DNA of 64,000 bases, taken from the NCBI GenBank assembly GCA_963771505.1, contig CAVYTO010000005.1, forward strand, positions 132,656 to 196,655, read 5' to 3'. A program made the translations under genes and the position numbers. Positions 1-8,260 of the stretch are shown here, piece after piece. Each line of letters opens with the position of its first letter. Position 1 is the stretch's first letter. Source of the DNA: JAJPHW01 sp963771505 (GTDB taxonomy: Bacteria > Acidobacteriota > Terriglobia > Terriglobales > Acidobacteriaceae). A model generated the notes under the pieces. It was not told the origin of the DNA, ran no database searches, and worked only from the letters and a program-made list of their open reading frames with translations.

Positions 1-1183
1 ATGCACCATTCTCGGTGCTTTCGAGCGAATTATGGCCGAAACTATGCCCAAAGTTCGTTTTCTGCGCTTGCTCGAACTTCTGCATCCCCTCTCGCATGTC
101 GCGGCTGTCCACAATGTTGTAACGCTCGAAAACTGATCGCGTTTTCCATCCACCGATCTTCATGATGACCCCTTCTGCCAGCCCAGAGCGTCGAAGATTG
201 CGAGCTGCTGTTCTGCGAAAGTCATGCACCTTCAGTCCCTCATAACGCTGTTTGCGGCTGCCACAGGCGCATTTGGGAGCGTCCACAGTCTGATTGCATG
301 ACGTGCAGATCATCTTGCCCAGCCCGGCGCGTATGCAGAGCGATTTCCACGCTTTATAGAAGCTGATTACGCGGCTGCCATTGTCGCGCGTGAACAAGAA
401 ATCGTCGGGACGCTTACCCTCGGCGCATTGTTTGAGCAGAGCACGAACTGCATCGGTCAATGGAACTTCGCGCCCTTCCTTATTCTTGGTGGAACCCACT
501 TCTAAGCGCATCACATCAGCGTTGAAGTCAACTTGATGAACGCGCATCTTCGGAAGCTCCGACTTGCGCCATCCATATGTGTGATAGACCTCCACCATCG
601 CTCGCAGCCAAAGCGCATGAGCAGCCGAGCGCAGCGCGTCAAATTTCTCAGGCTCAACGAAACCCCTGCGAGCGTCGTTTTCTTTCAACCTCCTGAATTT
701 CGGAAGCGTTCTGACTTTTTGAGGCTGCGAGAAGTAGCCAAAGCGAAACATGCCGCGCAGCACCGCTATTTCTCGATTGATCGTGGCAGTCGCATAGCCT
801 TCTCGCAAACGCGTCTGCATATACGTATTGATCGTGTCCGTGCCCACGTCTGCGACGCGCATTCGCCCGAAAAACTGCGCTAGATGATGCTCCCATCGCA
901 TTTGCGGGTGGTTGTATCCCTCGCGCTTGTCCAGTTTTCTTTCTGCGAAAAACGAGGCTGCGAGCTTTTCCACCCTGATGTTTTCGAGCGAAACGCCCAC
1001 AAAGGTGCCGCTGGCGACTTGGTCGAGTCGCTGATTCAGCTTCTGGCGAGCTTCCAACTGGCTGCTCGTTCCTGTCGCTTCGCGAATGCGCCGTCCATTC
1101 TTGTAATACTGGATGTAGAAAAGCTCACAGTCTTTTTGCTTGTAGATTCGACCAGTGCCGCGCTCCCGCTTCGGTTTCGTCAT
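1..1183 (-). CDS. Tyrosine site-specific recombinase (integrase), 3' end cut by window edge
   Basis: Translated by hand from ATG at 1183; 394 codons are open to the window edge. It should integrate and excise the surrounding mobile element by strand exchange at the tRNA-Leu attachment site. Residues 1-60 look like an arm-binding region, about 65-160 like the SAM-like core-binding domain, and about 180-360 like the catalytic domain. Catalytic residues are visible: R206 in GWRKSE, H320 and R323 in HDFRRT, W346 in IGGWKT, and Y355 in ERYNIVD. Odd: a C-x2-C-x8-C-x-C knuckle (C293, C296, C305, C307) is inserted just before the HxxR motif. The start overlaps the stop of the preceding HTH gene as ATGA, so the two are probably translationally coupled. 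The tail beyond the tyrosine runs off the window. Confidence 0.92.
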   Translation of the reverse strand, partial: MTKPKRERGTGRIYKQKDCELFYIQYYKNGRRIREATGTSSQLEARQKLNQRLDQVASGTFVGVSLENIRVEKLAASFFAERKLDKREGYNHPQMRWEHHLAQFFGRMRVADVGTDTINTYMQTRLREGYATATINREIAVLRGMFRFGYFSQPQKVRTLPKFRRLKENDARRGFVEPEKFDALRSAAHALWLRAMVEVYHTYGWRKSELPKMRVHQVDFNADVMRLEVGSTKNKEGREVPLTDAVRALLKQCAEGKRPDDFLFTRDNGSRVISFYKAWKSLCIRAGLGKMICTSCNQTVDAPKCACGSRKQRYEGLKVHDFRRTAARNLRRSGLAEGVIMKIGGWKTRSVFERYNIVDSRDMREGMQKFEQAQKTNFGHSFGHNSLESTENGA

Positions 1184-1386
1184 TTCGCCACCCCCTTCGA
1201 TTGCGCTTTAATCAGCTCTGGGAGCTTGCGCAGAAATGGATCGTTTTCTTTCCACTCGTAGCGTTCGCCCGAAGCTTTTTTGTTGATCGCTCGCAGATGC
1301 TTGCGCAGCGTCTTCTGGTCGATCTTCAGTTTTGCAGCCAGTTCTTTCGTTCCCAGCGTTGCCTGCGTCTTCGTTTCGGTTGACAT
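1180..1386 (-). CDS. Small DNA-binding protein next to the integrase
   Basis: A 68-residue protein starting at MSTETKTQ. The frame is open further upstream (to 1557), but ATG 1386 has a GGAG about 7 bases before it, so I prefer it. Residues about 12-35 (LGTKELAAKLKIDQKTLRKH) read as a helix-turn-helix, followed by a basic KK-rich stretch. It ends in an ATGA overlap with the integrase start, so it is probably made together with the integrase and may act as a recombination directionality factor or small repressor. I do not recognise the family beyond the HTH pattern; function is inferred from size and position. Confidence 0.6.
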   Translation of the reverse strand: MSTETKTQATLGTKELAAKLKIDQKTLRKHLRAINKKASGERYEWKENDPFLRKLPELIKAQSKGVAK

Positions 1387-2027
1387 GGTTTTCTCCTGTG
1401 AGCCTCGCTGACCGCGCAAGACCCACAGGAAAAGTCTAGGATTTCGGTCTGGCTTTCCGAAGGAGAATCCCAGGGCTATGCAGCGTCGTCGAAAAGTCTC
1501 TTTCTCTTCGCTCATCTGCGCTATCCGCGCTATTTTGTTCATGATGGATATTGCCAAGAAACGCTTGTCATCTGATGACGTTCTACGAGGACAAAACGAA
1601 CTGTTCTCCGATGCTGCTCCTTTTCATCGGCTTCTAACGGTCTACGAAACCTCTCCCACATAAGCAGGATCTGGTCATCTTTGATCTCTGCAGCAGCGGT
1701 GGTGAACACAATGCTTCTGAGCCAGGCAGGCTTCCAGAACTTCACGAACTCCCCTTCAGCCAGTTGACGTTTCTCCGACTTGCCACAAAGCCTGTGAGAG
1801 GACAGTTGTGTTGAATTGCGAGGCGTAAGATTTTCCAGCTTGTACTTCTGCCAACTGAAGATTCGTCCGCCATCTGTCAGCAACGCGACTTCTCCATGCC
1901 CACTCATGCTTCAGCGCAAGTTCATCAAGTTGCGCGATAAGTTCGACAGCCTTTTTTGTGAGCGGCAGCTTTCGTCATCTTCGTTTTCATCTCCTTGGTT
2001 CCTTTCCGGGCGCGTTTTTAGGCGCAG
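1387..2027 (-). other. Region without a confident gene; possible decayed small genes
   Basis: Two weak minus-strand reading frames are present. One (1907-1539, 122 codons) has no recognisable motif, though its TGA overlaps an ATG (1542) in ATGA style. The other begins at a well-placed AAGGAG with ATG at 1990 or 1978 but stops after about 15 codons; shifting one base opens a plausible helical sequence (KKAVELIAQLDELALKHEWA and onward) that ends at 1756. This looks like a small gene broken by a single-base change. I cannot support a function for either. Confidence 0.25.
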
Positions 2028-2240
2028 TTATGCAGCGTTGCTGGTTTTACGCGATTCGATAAAATTGTCGAGGTCGCGCACGTCGAGCAGGAATGGGGAA
2101 TTACCGGGCTTGAGTTGAACGTATTTAATAGCGCCGCTCAGAATGAGCGAGCGCAGTGTTTTGGTACCGATGGAGAGGTACTTGGAAGCGTCTTTGAGAC
2201 GCAGTAAACGACGGGACGGAACGACAGATGTAGCGGACAC
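2028..2240 (-). CDS. Excisionase / AlpA-like HTH protein
   Basis: A 70-residue protein with a GTG start at 2240, preceded by GGGAGAG at a normal distance. Residues about 12-60 match the MerR-like 'helix_turn_helix_17' or excisionase fold: RLLRLKDASKYLSIGTKTLR is helix-turn-helix, followed by a wing (IKYVQLKPGNSPFLLDVRDL) and a final helix. Such proteins bend DNA at attachment sites or activate integrase genes (AlpA). It lies on the same strand as and upstream of the integrase, the expected place for such a regulator. The family is clear from the pattern; the precise role is inferred. Confidence 0.75.
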   Translation of the reverse strand: MSATSVVPSRRLLRLKDASKYLSIGTKTLRSLILSGAIKYVQLKPGNSPFLLDVRDLDNFIESRKTSNAA

Positions 2241-2700
2241 GGAACTCTCCCATAGTTACTGGAAGTAATTCCCCTATTGGCTTCCGGTTGTGTCGGAAGC
2301 ACGTCCGCTGTCCTCGGAGATACCTACGGTGAGGCTGCGATAACAGCCACCTTCAGACATCAGGGCTTAAGTTTCCGCCTTTAGTCGTAGCGCCATCCAT
2401 CCCTCAGATGCGAGGAGATGATGACGAAGCAACAACTGAAAAGCACCCTGACCGAAAGGCCCTCGGCTCGGAATTTTCCTACTAACTCAACAATTAAACT
2501 TCAATGATATTGGAGCAAAATCGGAAGCGTCCGTCAAGTGTGAAGTTTGGACATAACCGTGACATAATGTGCCGAACTGCCCTATTGGCGCGCTGTTCCG
2601 GCGGAGCACGGGATTCACAATCCAAGGCGCTTAGCAAGATAAGGATTGACCAATAAGGGATTTGCTGGTTTACTCGTACCCGGCTCAAACGGAGTTTCTC
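2241..2700. other. Intergenic stretch inside the mobile element
   Basis: About 460 bases lie between the divergent excisionase-like gene and the zinc-ribbon membrane gene. I see only a 29-codon plus-strand reading frame at 2418-2507 with a GAGGAG just before a double ATG, and I cannot say whether it is expressed. Promoters for both flanking genes must lie here, but I could not identify convincing -35/-10 pairs. GC is lower than in the chromosomal part. Confidence 0.3.
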
Positions 2701-3237
2701 ATGTCAATTACACCAGGCGGAGGATGGAAAGTTCAGGCTGCGGAAATCGCTGAGCGAGCACCTCTGAGAAGGGAAATTGCCTGTCCGAACTGTTACAGCG
2801 ATGAATGGAAATCAGCAGGGCTGGTGTACAACGAAGGAATTTCTGTCTCGCAAAGCCGGACGAAAGGTACGATTCTTGGAGTGGGACGAATTGGCTTCAG
2901 TCACGGAAGAACGGGCGTCGGTGGAGGCGTATATCAAAGCCGTTCTTCTGGTGTGAGCCAAACAAGCCTGTCGCAGATGGCGACACCCCCGCGAATGCGA
3001 ACTGGAGCAATAGCAGTCATGGGCTTAATATGCATCGCTCTAGCGTTTCAAATAGTCCATACTAATGTTGCGGACGGTCGAACTGAAGGCATCTTCGATG
3101 CTTTAGGTGGGTTCGTTATCGGCGCGTTTTTCATCGCAATATACAAGTGGAAACGCGGAGCATACTTAAGCGAAATGAACGCTTACCGAAACACGCGTAT
3201 GTGTCAGCGGTGCGGAACTTTTTACCATGCAACGTAG
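2701..3237 (+). CDS. Two-helix membrane protein with a split zinc ribbon
   Basis: 178 residues from ATG 2701, chosen because a GGAG sits 7 bases upstream; the frame also opens at 2662. A CPNC pair (C28, C31) near the N-terminus and a CQRC pair (about C169, C172) at the C-terminus look like two halves of one zinc ribbon. Between them are a Gly/Ser-rich segment and two hydrophobic helices (about 101-121 and 133-150), so both ends would face the same side of the membrane and could close a single zinc site. I do not recognise the family. It lies in the mobile element, tail-to-tail with the 327-residue unknown gene (5 bases between them), so it is probably cargo. Confidence 0.65.
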   Translation: MSITPGGGWKVQAAEIAERAPLRREIACPNCYSDEWKSAGLVYNEGISVSQSRTKGTILGVGRIGFSHGRTGVGGGVYQSRSSGVSQTSLSQMATPPRMRTGAIAVMGLICIALAFQIVHTNVADGRTEGIFDALGGFVIGAFFIAIYKWKRGAYLSEMNAYRNTRMCQRCGTFYHAT

Positions 3238-3242
3238 CGGAA

Positions 3243-4226
3243 TTAGTCCCTCGGCTTCGATTGCCTCAGCTCTTCCTCTTTCTTGACATCAGTTTCAGAA
3301 GCCCCGCTTCCAAGAAGCTTTTGGTCCCGCAGGGCAATCAGAAGCTTCGATTCATCCAATCGTGCATCCGCTGATAATGGGACAGTGATTCCCACACCGA
3401 TCAGATCGTTGATATCTTCAAGGACTTTGCGGGAAAGTTTATTGCCGTTCTCTTCATCGACAATACCTTTTTCAATTGACTCACGTACCTGTCGCATAAA
3501 GCCGAGTCCTTTTGCAGACACGTCTAACTTTTTCTCGAAGGTCTCATATTGACCGAACTTGACCTTGTTCCAAAACTCGATTGCGAGAGAGCTTATGGTT
3601 TCTGCGACTATTCGCGCACACTCCATACCGACATTTACATCGGATCCAGAATCAAAATACTTAAACCTAAGCTGGCCTCCGTCAACGCCTAGGATTTTCG
3701 AGATGTGAGTGTGAAGCTCCCTAACAATGTGAGCAAATCTCTCGATTCGTTCGGGCTCTATGCCCATACCGTCATAGTCAACAATTTCAAGCTGAAAAAT
3801 GGAGTCTGACGGTTCGGTGACCTGGGTCTTGCTATCTTCGAGCAAGTCTGCGCAAGCGATTTGAAGGTCCCGGAGAGACCGTAGCTTCTCGAAGAAGAAA
3901 GGAAAATCCGCTGTCCCGCGAAGCTGGGCAATCTGTGAAAAGCCCGACAGAGTCAATGTCATGCGGCGTAGCCTCTTCCGCTCGAATAATTCGTCAATAT
4001 TAAGACACCTCATGATTTGCGAGTAGTTTTCAGATTCCGAAAGCATGTCATAGCCTGCTCGGGACCTGTAGGTTAGTTCGGAAAACAAGTCCTTCTGCGT
4101 TTCGTCAATAGCCGCATTGGCGGCGGGATTTAGGGGGAGCCAGGGTTCCAACAACTGCAAGAATTCGTTCACTCTTAGACGAGCAACGATTTCTTTCAGT
4201 GAGCGGGTGAATTGAAGTGTTTGCAT
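3243..4226 (-). CDS. Hypothetical protein, possible element cargo
   Basis: 327 residues, start ATG at 4226 with a weak GAG upstream. It appears soluble and largely alpha-helical, with a charged C-terminal tail (DVKKEEELRQSKPRD). No signal peptide, transmembrane segment, nucleotide-binding loop or nuclease motif is visible. The most distinctive part is the acidic centre (LEIVDYDGMGIEPERIERF) followed by YFDSGSDVNVGME. I do not recognise the family. Its place between the excisionase and replication modules, on an element with no structural genes, is where satellites and islands carry accessory or defence genes, but that role is only a suggestion. Confidence 0.65.
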   Translation of the reverse strand: MQTLQFTRSLKEIVARLRVNEFLQLLEPWLPLNPAANAAIDETQKDLFSELTYRSRAGYDMLSESENYSQIMRCLNIDELFERKRLRRMTLTLSGFSQIAQLRGTADFPFFFEKLRSLRDLQIACADLLEDSKTQVTEPSDSIFQLEIVDYDGMGIEPERIERFAHIVRELHTHISKILGVDGGQLRFKYFDSGSDVNVGMECARIVAETISSLAIEFWNKVKFGQYETFEKKLDVSAKGLGFMRQVRESIEKGIVDEENGNKLSRKVLEDINDLIGVGITVPLSADARLDESKLLIALRDQKLLGSGASETDVKKEEELRQSKPRD

Positions 4227-4432
4227 AGCTCACTTTTGTATCACACGTCGGTTCCGCGCAAGGTCTGACCGTACCGCCCCGATTGGGACCTAAGCCGAAT
4301 AGCCATAATCCTGACATATCCCATGCAGCAACCAGCATGAATAGCGGCTTGCCGTCAGGACTCTGGATAGCTTGTCCAGTGCTCCAAGCGATTCGCAGCG
4401 CGTATTGACTCGATCACATGACCGTGGACGCG

Positions 4433-5017
4433 CTACGGGCGCCGCGAAGTGCCCACAGCGTTGCTTTTAATCAAGCGTTTGAGCGAACGGCGCCCTAATC
4501 TGTATCGCTCACGCACTTCGTTCACATCAGTTTTGAGGCAGGAAGGAAGAGGGGTCTTAAGCAGACGCCAAACGCGCTGAGGTACATTCGTGATGCTTCC
4601 ATCGGCTGACCGAAGATTTCTGACTCTTCGACCTGGGGGAACGCTGATGAAGCCTGCCTTGCGCATGGCTTTTCCCATCCCCTCTTCTGTGACTTTTCCC
4701 GTCATCGTTTCGTCGGCGTTGCGAACCTCGACTAGCTCGCGAGTCGTCCACAGACTGGGCTTTCCAGCCTGCTCAATGTAAGCCGCGAATTTCAGACACC
4801 ATTGCGCCAGCGTGCTTTGCACAATTGGAACGATCAGGAGAGCATCGGTAGCGAACTTGATTTCTACCCACGTAGTTGTGCCATCGCTTTTAATTCGTTT
4901 GCGTCCTGGGAACTTGCGCCGCTCAGACAGCGCCAACAGTTCTTCGTTTCCACAGAATTGCTCCGGTCCTGCTAGAGCGACATGCGAGGCTTGGGTAAAC
5001 GTTCTGATGGTCCTCAT
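4433..5017 (-). CDS. Hypothetical protein downstream of the replication genes
   Basis: 194 residues, start ATG at 5017; a GGAG lies rather far upstream (about 14 bases), so the start is uncertain. The protein is basic, with a basic C-terminus (RLGRRSLKRLIKS). No catalytic motif is evident. Residues about 85-150 (trp-thr-arg segment, then GKAMRKAGFISVPPGRRVR) resemble DNA-binding proteins found near replication genes of phages and plasmids, but I cannot name a family. It follows the ATPase gene on the same strand, separated by the repeat-rich segment at 5018-5205. Confidence 0.5.
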   Translation of the reverse strand: MRTIRTFTQASHVALAGPEQFCGNEELLALSERRKFPGRKRIKSDGTTTWVEIKFATDALLIVPIVQSTLAQWCLKFAAYIEQAGKPSLWTTRELVEVRNADETMTGKVTEEGMGKAMRKAGFISVPPGRRVRNLRSADGSITNVPQRVWRLLKTPLPSCLKTDVNEVRERYRLGRRSLKRLIKSNAVGTSRRP

Positions 5018-5070
5018 GGGGGCGTTATTTTCTCCTTTTTGTGATGAAAAACTGAAATTTTATGCAAACT

Positions 5071-5201
5071 GTCTCTGTCTCTCATTTGCTAAGAGAATAG
5101 AGACAAGAGACACCACTGCTTGCAGCAGAGGCATTGAAATGCCCTCTGCGTGCAGCGCATAGCAGATTCGCGTCTCTGAGACGCTTCAGAGACAAGAGAC
5201 A
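5071..5201. repeat. Repeat cluster, candidate replication origin
   Basis: A short region directly downstream of the primase/ATPase genes is packed with repeats. AGAGACAAGAGACA occurs twice (5099-5112 and 5188-5201). GTCTCT is doubled at 5071-5082 in the opposite sense. CGTCTCTGAGACG (5171-5183) is a perfect palindrome of the same word. A hairpin at 5125-5149 has arms GCAGAGGCATT and AATGCCCTCTGC. Direct repeats (iterons) next to a Rep-type ATPase and primase are typical of satellite and plasmid origins. The repeats are directly visible; origin function is inferred. Confidence 0.5.
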
Positions 5202-5205
5202 GCAT

Positions 5206-5880
5206 CTAATTTTGACCTTTCACGATCCTCATTACGGTGTTGATCGAAATGTCTCCAATTGATTCGACAATCTCGCGGTAGCTTTTTCCCTTTTCATGCA
5301 GTTCATGCACGCGTTTTTCTCGGTTGCTTTTCTTCGGGTCATCATTCTTACCTGTGAAATTACGCGAGATCGCATCCAGATAAGGCGATTGTCTATTGAA
5401 CATTCCAAGTGGAATTCCCTTCAGCTGAAATGGTCTCAATCCCGGATTTTTTAGTCCCTGCACATAAACATGAAGCTTAGGGTCGTTCAGGTCCGTGTTC
5501 AGATTGCGTATGCCCAAGCAGGAGCGCAGCAAGCCACCATATCCAGCTGAACCGATGACCATATTTTCGAGCGACATCGTATTCTGGTTCGCTGTATTCT
5601 TCGGTGGATGAGTCAGCGCGATCACCGCAAGCGCGCCGCCTTCGGTCATCAAGCGAAAGCACATTTCTCCAAACTTGATGGACTCTTTGTAGTTTGCGAT
5701 GTCGTCGCCTTGATTGAAATATCCCATCGTGTCGAGACAAACTACAGCGCCGCGCGAGCATTCGAGCATCTGATTGTCCAGAGCGAATGGCGTTCCCGCT
5801 TCCATCGCACGGACCAGAAATGCGCTGGAGCTTTTTATTTCTAATTTGTCCATGCGCTCGCGCACCAGTGCTTCATTCAT
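5206..5880 (-). CDS. RepA-like ATPase, C-terminal half (Walker B part) with HTH tail
   Basis: 224 residues. This is the second half of a RecA-fold (AAA_25/RepA-type) ATPase: Walker B is AVVCLDTMGYF (D50), followed by a sensor strand LAVIALTHPP. The first half, with Walker A, is on the preceding ORF; the two overlap as ATGA at 5877-5880. The C-terminus (about 188-222, KRVHELHEKGKSYREI and onward) looks like a resolvase-type helix-turn-helix, which could bind the repeats immediately downstream. Either the two halves assemble from coupled translation, or a single base was lost and the original gene was one protein of about 625 residues. As a complete helicase it would unwind or load at the element's origin. 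Confidence 0.75.
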   Translation of the reverse strand: MNEALVRERMDKLEIKSSSAFLVRAMEAGTPFALDNQMLECSRGAVVCLDTMGYFNQGDDIANYKESIKFGEMCFRLMTEGGALAVIALTHPPKNTANQNTMSLENMVIGSAGYGGLLRSCLGIRNLNTDLNDPKLHVYVQGLKNPGLRPFQLKGIPLGMFNRQSPYLDAISRNFTGKNDDPKKSNREKRVHELHEKGKSYREIVESIGDISINTVMRIVKGQN

Positions 5881-7091
5881 TCGGGTACGTGATAATGAAA
5901 TGGGGTTGCGAACTCAGGACCACGAAATCCCCAAACGCTTCTTCCTGTCGAAATGGCTTTCCCAAGTGACAGAGCAAGCCAAGACTTGCCGTGAAAGCTG
6001 GGGGCAGAAATCATCGTCAAAGCTTTTTCAGGGACCAGCGATTCGACCACAAAACGTGGTCTTCCTTGCGAAAGTTGATTTTTGGTTTTGAAGTCCTTCT
6101 CCCAGCTGTTCGGTGAGAAATCTACCGTTACCGTCCTGCCCTTGATTGCGGTTTCTTTTCCCGCATCGCTGATATTCATGTTTTCTTCCCCCGACCCCAT
6201 GTGCTGCTGTGCGTTGCGGATGGTGCGAGTCAAGTAATCGTGAAAATTCCCTTTTCGTTCTTGAGCGTCTTTGCCCCTTGCGCTGCCTGCGAACGTCGCA
6301 TAACAATCTTCGGCGGACACGTCCTCGCCAAGCATGGCTGTGATGATTGCTGAGTCTTGCCGAGATTTGTCTCCATCGTGAGTATCTAGGTCTATGCTGT
6401 TTAGCTTCGCTTGGAGCGATTGTGGCAGCCGTGGGAGCACTCTGCCGGGTGTTATTTGCTGGTTCGACCGCCGCGCGATGATCTCAACGATGCCCGCTGT
6501 CTCGAAATCTTCAAGGCGGTATCGCTTCGCACCCCCCAGACAGGCTTCTACTAAGCGGTTAGGGTCATATTTATGATTGAAGAAACCCGGCACCCTGAGA
6601 ACATGCGAAACATCAGCGCAGGCAATGTCCCCTGCAAACTGTTTGCATAGTCCACGATTGATTGCTTCGATTCGTTCCCATCTTTCATCGCGCAATAATG
6701 CTGGGGTCTCTAACAGCCAGTAAGCATGAACGCCGCCGCCCGACGCCACCATTGCGTTTGGTTGGAACACGCCGAAATCGAGATCATCCAGCTTGCAATC
6801 ATCGAAGTCTGCCCACAATGCGCGAGTGCGGTAGCAGTTCTGCTTTTTACCACCTTCCCGAAAGCGAGTGGCTACGCCAAAATAAATCTCATAGCCTTCA
6901 TACTTTCGGGCAAGAGTCAGGAAGTCTTCAACGGTTGAAACGAAATGATTACGGGTCTTTTTGTCGGTGCGCCGAATGGCTCGTAGCTCCACCGTCTCAT
7001 GGGTTAAGAGTTTGTCGGGCCAAACAGCTTTTAGAAATTGTTCCGCCGACAGCGATTCTGCCTTGATCGGCTGCGCTCTCTGTCCTAGCAT
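5877..7091 (-). CDS. Primase domain protein with N-terminal half of RepA-like ATPase (Walker A)
   Basis: 404 residues from ATG 7091 (GAGA motif about 8 bases upstream; the frame is open to 7217). Residues about 85-175 fit an archaeo-eukaryotic-type or RepB-like primase: ALWADFDD (D95, D97/D98), ASGGGVHAYW (H122) and HVLRVPGFFNHK. About 361-404 starts a RecA-fold ATPase with Walker A SAPSFHGKSW (G367, K368, S369). The protein ends at HVPE-TGA, exactly where homologous ATPases continue, and the remainder is encoded in the overlapping ORF at 5880. Primase plus Rep helicase is the standard replication pair of satellites and small integrative elements. Confidence 0.78.
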   Translation of the reverse strand: MLGQRAQPIKAESLSAEQFLKAVWPDKLLTHETVELRAIRRTDKKTRNHFVSTVEDFLTLARKYEGYEIYFGVATRFREGGKKQNCYRTRALWADFDDCKLDDLDFGVFQPNAMVASGGGVHAYWLLETPALLRDERWERIEAINRGLCKQFAGDIACADVSHVLRVPGFFNHKYDPNRLVEACLGGAKRYRLEDFETAGIVEIIARRSNQQITPGRVLPRLPQSLQAKLNSIDLDTHDGDKSRQDSAIITAMLGEDVSAEDCYATFAGSARGKDAQERKGNFHDYLTRTIRNAQQHMGSGEENMNISDAGKETAIKGRTVTVDFSPNSWEKDFKTKNQLSQGRPRFVVESLVPEKALTMISAPSFHGKSWLALSLGKAISTGRSVWGFRGPEFATPFHYHVPE

Positions 7092-7155
7092 TGAATTCTC
7101 TTGTGTTCCTTTCGTGCGTTGAGGGTGGGGATCTTTTCTTGAGCGGGAAGGTTCC

Positions 7156-7389
7156 TCACTTTTTCCCCTTCTGCATCGCAGCTGCTCTTCGCCTCCATCC
7201 CGCAAACTTTTCCGCATAAAGTGCTAATAGCTCCGTTCGCTTCACGAAGACTTTTCCCGGAGTTTCTTTCTTCTGGTAACAAGGTAGCGTGCCTTCGCGC
7301 ACCCGCTTACGAATGCCCTGCGCCGTTATTTGCCCGTACAACACTTCCACCGCTTCATCGGGTGTCAATAATTCTTTGTGCTTGGTCAT
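7156..7389 (-). CDS. Small HTH regulator upstream of the replication genes
   Basis: 77 residues from ATG 7389, with GAGG about 9 bases upstream; an in-frame upstream start at 7422 is less likely. LLTPDEAVEVLYGQITAQGIRKRVREGTLP is cut here into a helix-turn-helix (about 6-25) and a wing, then a lysine-rich tail, as in MerR-like or excisionase-like proteins. It is the first gene of the minus-strand replication block and faces the terminase gene across a 185-base divergent region (7390-7574), so it may control that switch. Function is inferred from fold and place. Confidence 0.65.
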   Translation of the reverse strand: MTKHKELLTPDEAVEVLYGQITAQGIRKRVREGTLPCYQKKETPGKVFVKRTELLALYAEKFAGWRRRAAAMQKGKK

Positions 7390-7574
7390 AGAGGTGCCTC
7401 GCTTGATTGAGGTGAGTTTCATTTATCGCCGTAACACGAGACGCAAAAGCCCCAAGAACTTTATTCCCCGCAAAAATAGTTTTATCCACAATGACGTACT
7501 CTGCCGCCCTGGTTTTACGAAAGCTGGTGCGCATGACCTTGCAACATTTTGACGGTGCATGAGACTGTCAGCCT

Positions 7575-8102
7575 GTGACCGCTAACAAAGTGGCGAAGGG
7601 GTCGAGATTTGATCGCGATGGACTAACCATCCGCGAGGCGCTCTTCGCACGTCATTACATCGCCAACGGTGGGAACGCTACCCAAGCTGCTGCCAGCGCG
7701 GGCTATCTCGGTGATTGCAACGTGCGTGCGGTCAGCCTTATGAGCAGACCGAAAATCGTCCGCGTCATCCAGCGCAATGCCCAAAAAACGTTAACCGAAC
7801 TGGACGCTCGGAAAGAAAGAGTTTTGCGCGAACTCGTATGCTGCGCTTTTGTTGACCCGCGTCAATTCTTTCAGGCTGACGGTTCGCTAAAGCCTATCCG
7901 CGAACTTGACGCTTGCACCGCTGCATCCATATCGAGTTTCGAGTTTCGCGCAGGTCAACTCACCAAGTTGCGCTTCGCTTCCAAGACTGCTGCGCTTGAA
8001 CTTTTGGCGAATTACCTTGGGATGCTCGATGGGGGTGGCAAGGATGGGCAAATAGACCGACTCCACGAAGTTGTGAACGCCTTGCAGGGTGATCAACCAT
8101 GA
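7575..8102 (+). CDS. Phage terminase small subunit
   Basis: 175 residues with a GTG start at 7575 (weak ribosome site). The N-terminal HTH pattern is characteristic of Terminase_2: LTIREALFARHYIANGGNAT, then QAAASAGY, then ALMSRP-like spacing and a VIQRN helix. The middle (VLRELVCCAFVDPRQFF, then ADGSLKPIREL) and C-terminal LANYLGML segment also fit. The protein recognises DNA for packaging. No large terminase, portal or capsid gene follows, which is unusual for a prophage but typical of islands that redirect a helper phage's packaging machine. Stop overlaps the next start as ATGA. Confidence 0.82.
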   Translation: MTANKVAKGSRFDRDGLTIREALFARHYIANGGNATQAAASAGYLGDCNVRAVSLMSRPKIVRVIQRNAQKTLTELDARKERVLRELVCCAFVDPRQFFQADGSLKPIRELDACTAASISSFEFRAGQLTKLRFASKTAALELLANYLGMLDGGGKDGQIDRLHEVVNALQGDQP

Positions 8103-8260
8103 AGAATGTAGCCGACACTCGCAGTGAGCGGCGTCATGCTGCTATTGCCGAGCTGAGAGAACTCGCAAAATTTATGCCCACCAAGCAGGCGGCACAATTC
8201 ACGCGGTTGCTTGATGAACTCGACTTGTTATCTATCGCACCACAGGGGAACAAGCTATGA
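8099..8260 (+). CDS. 53-residue hypothetical phage-type protein
   Basis: A short ORF translated by hand: ATG at 8099 overlaps the terminase stop (ATGA), and its own TGA overlaps the ATG of the next gene (8257-8260). Two amphipathic helices are predicted (SERRHAAIAELRELAKF and KQAAQFTRLLDELDLL). The double ATGA coupling is strong evidence that it is translated. I do not recognise a family; it may assist the terminase small subunit or its neighbour. Confidence 0.6.
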   Translation: MKNVADTRSERRHAAIAELRELAKFMPTKQAAQFTRLLDELDLLSIAPQGNKL

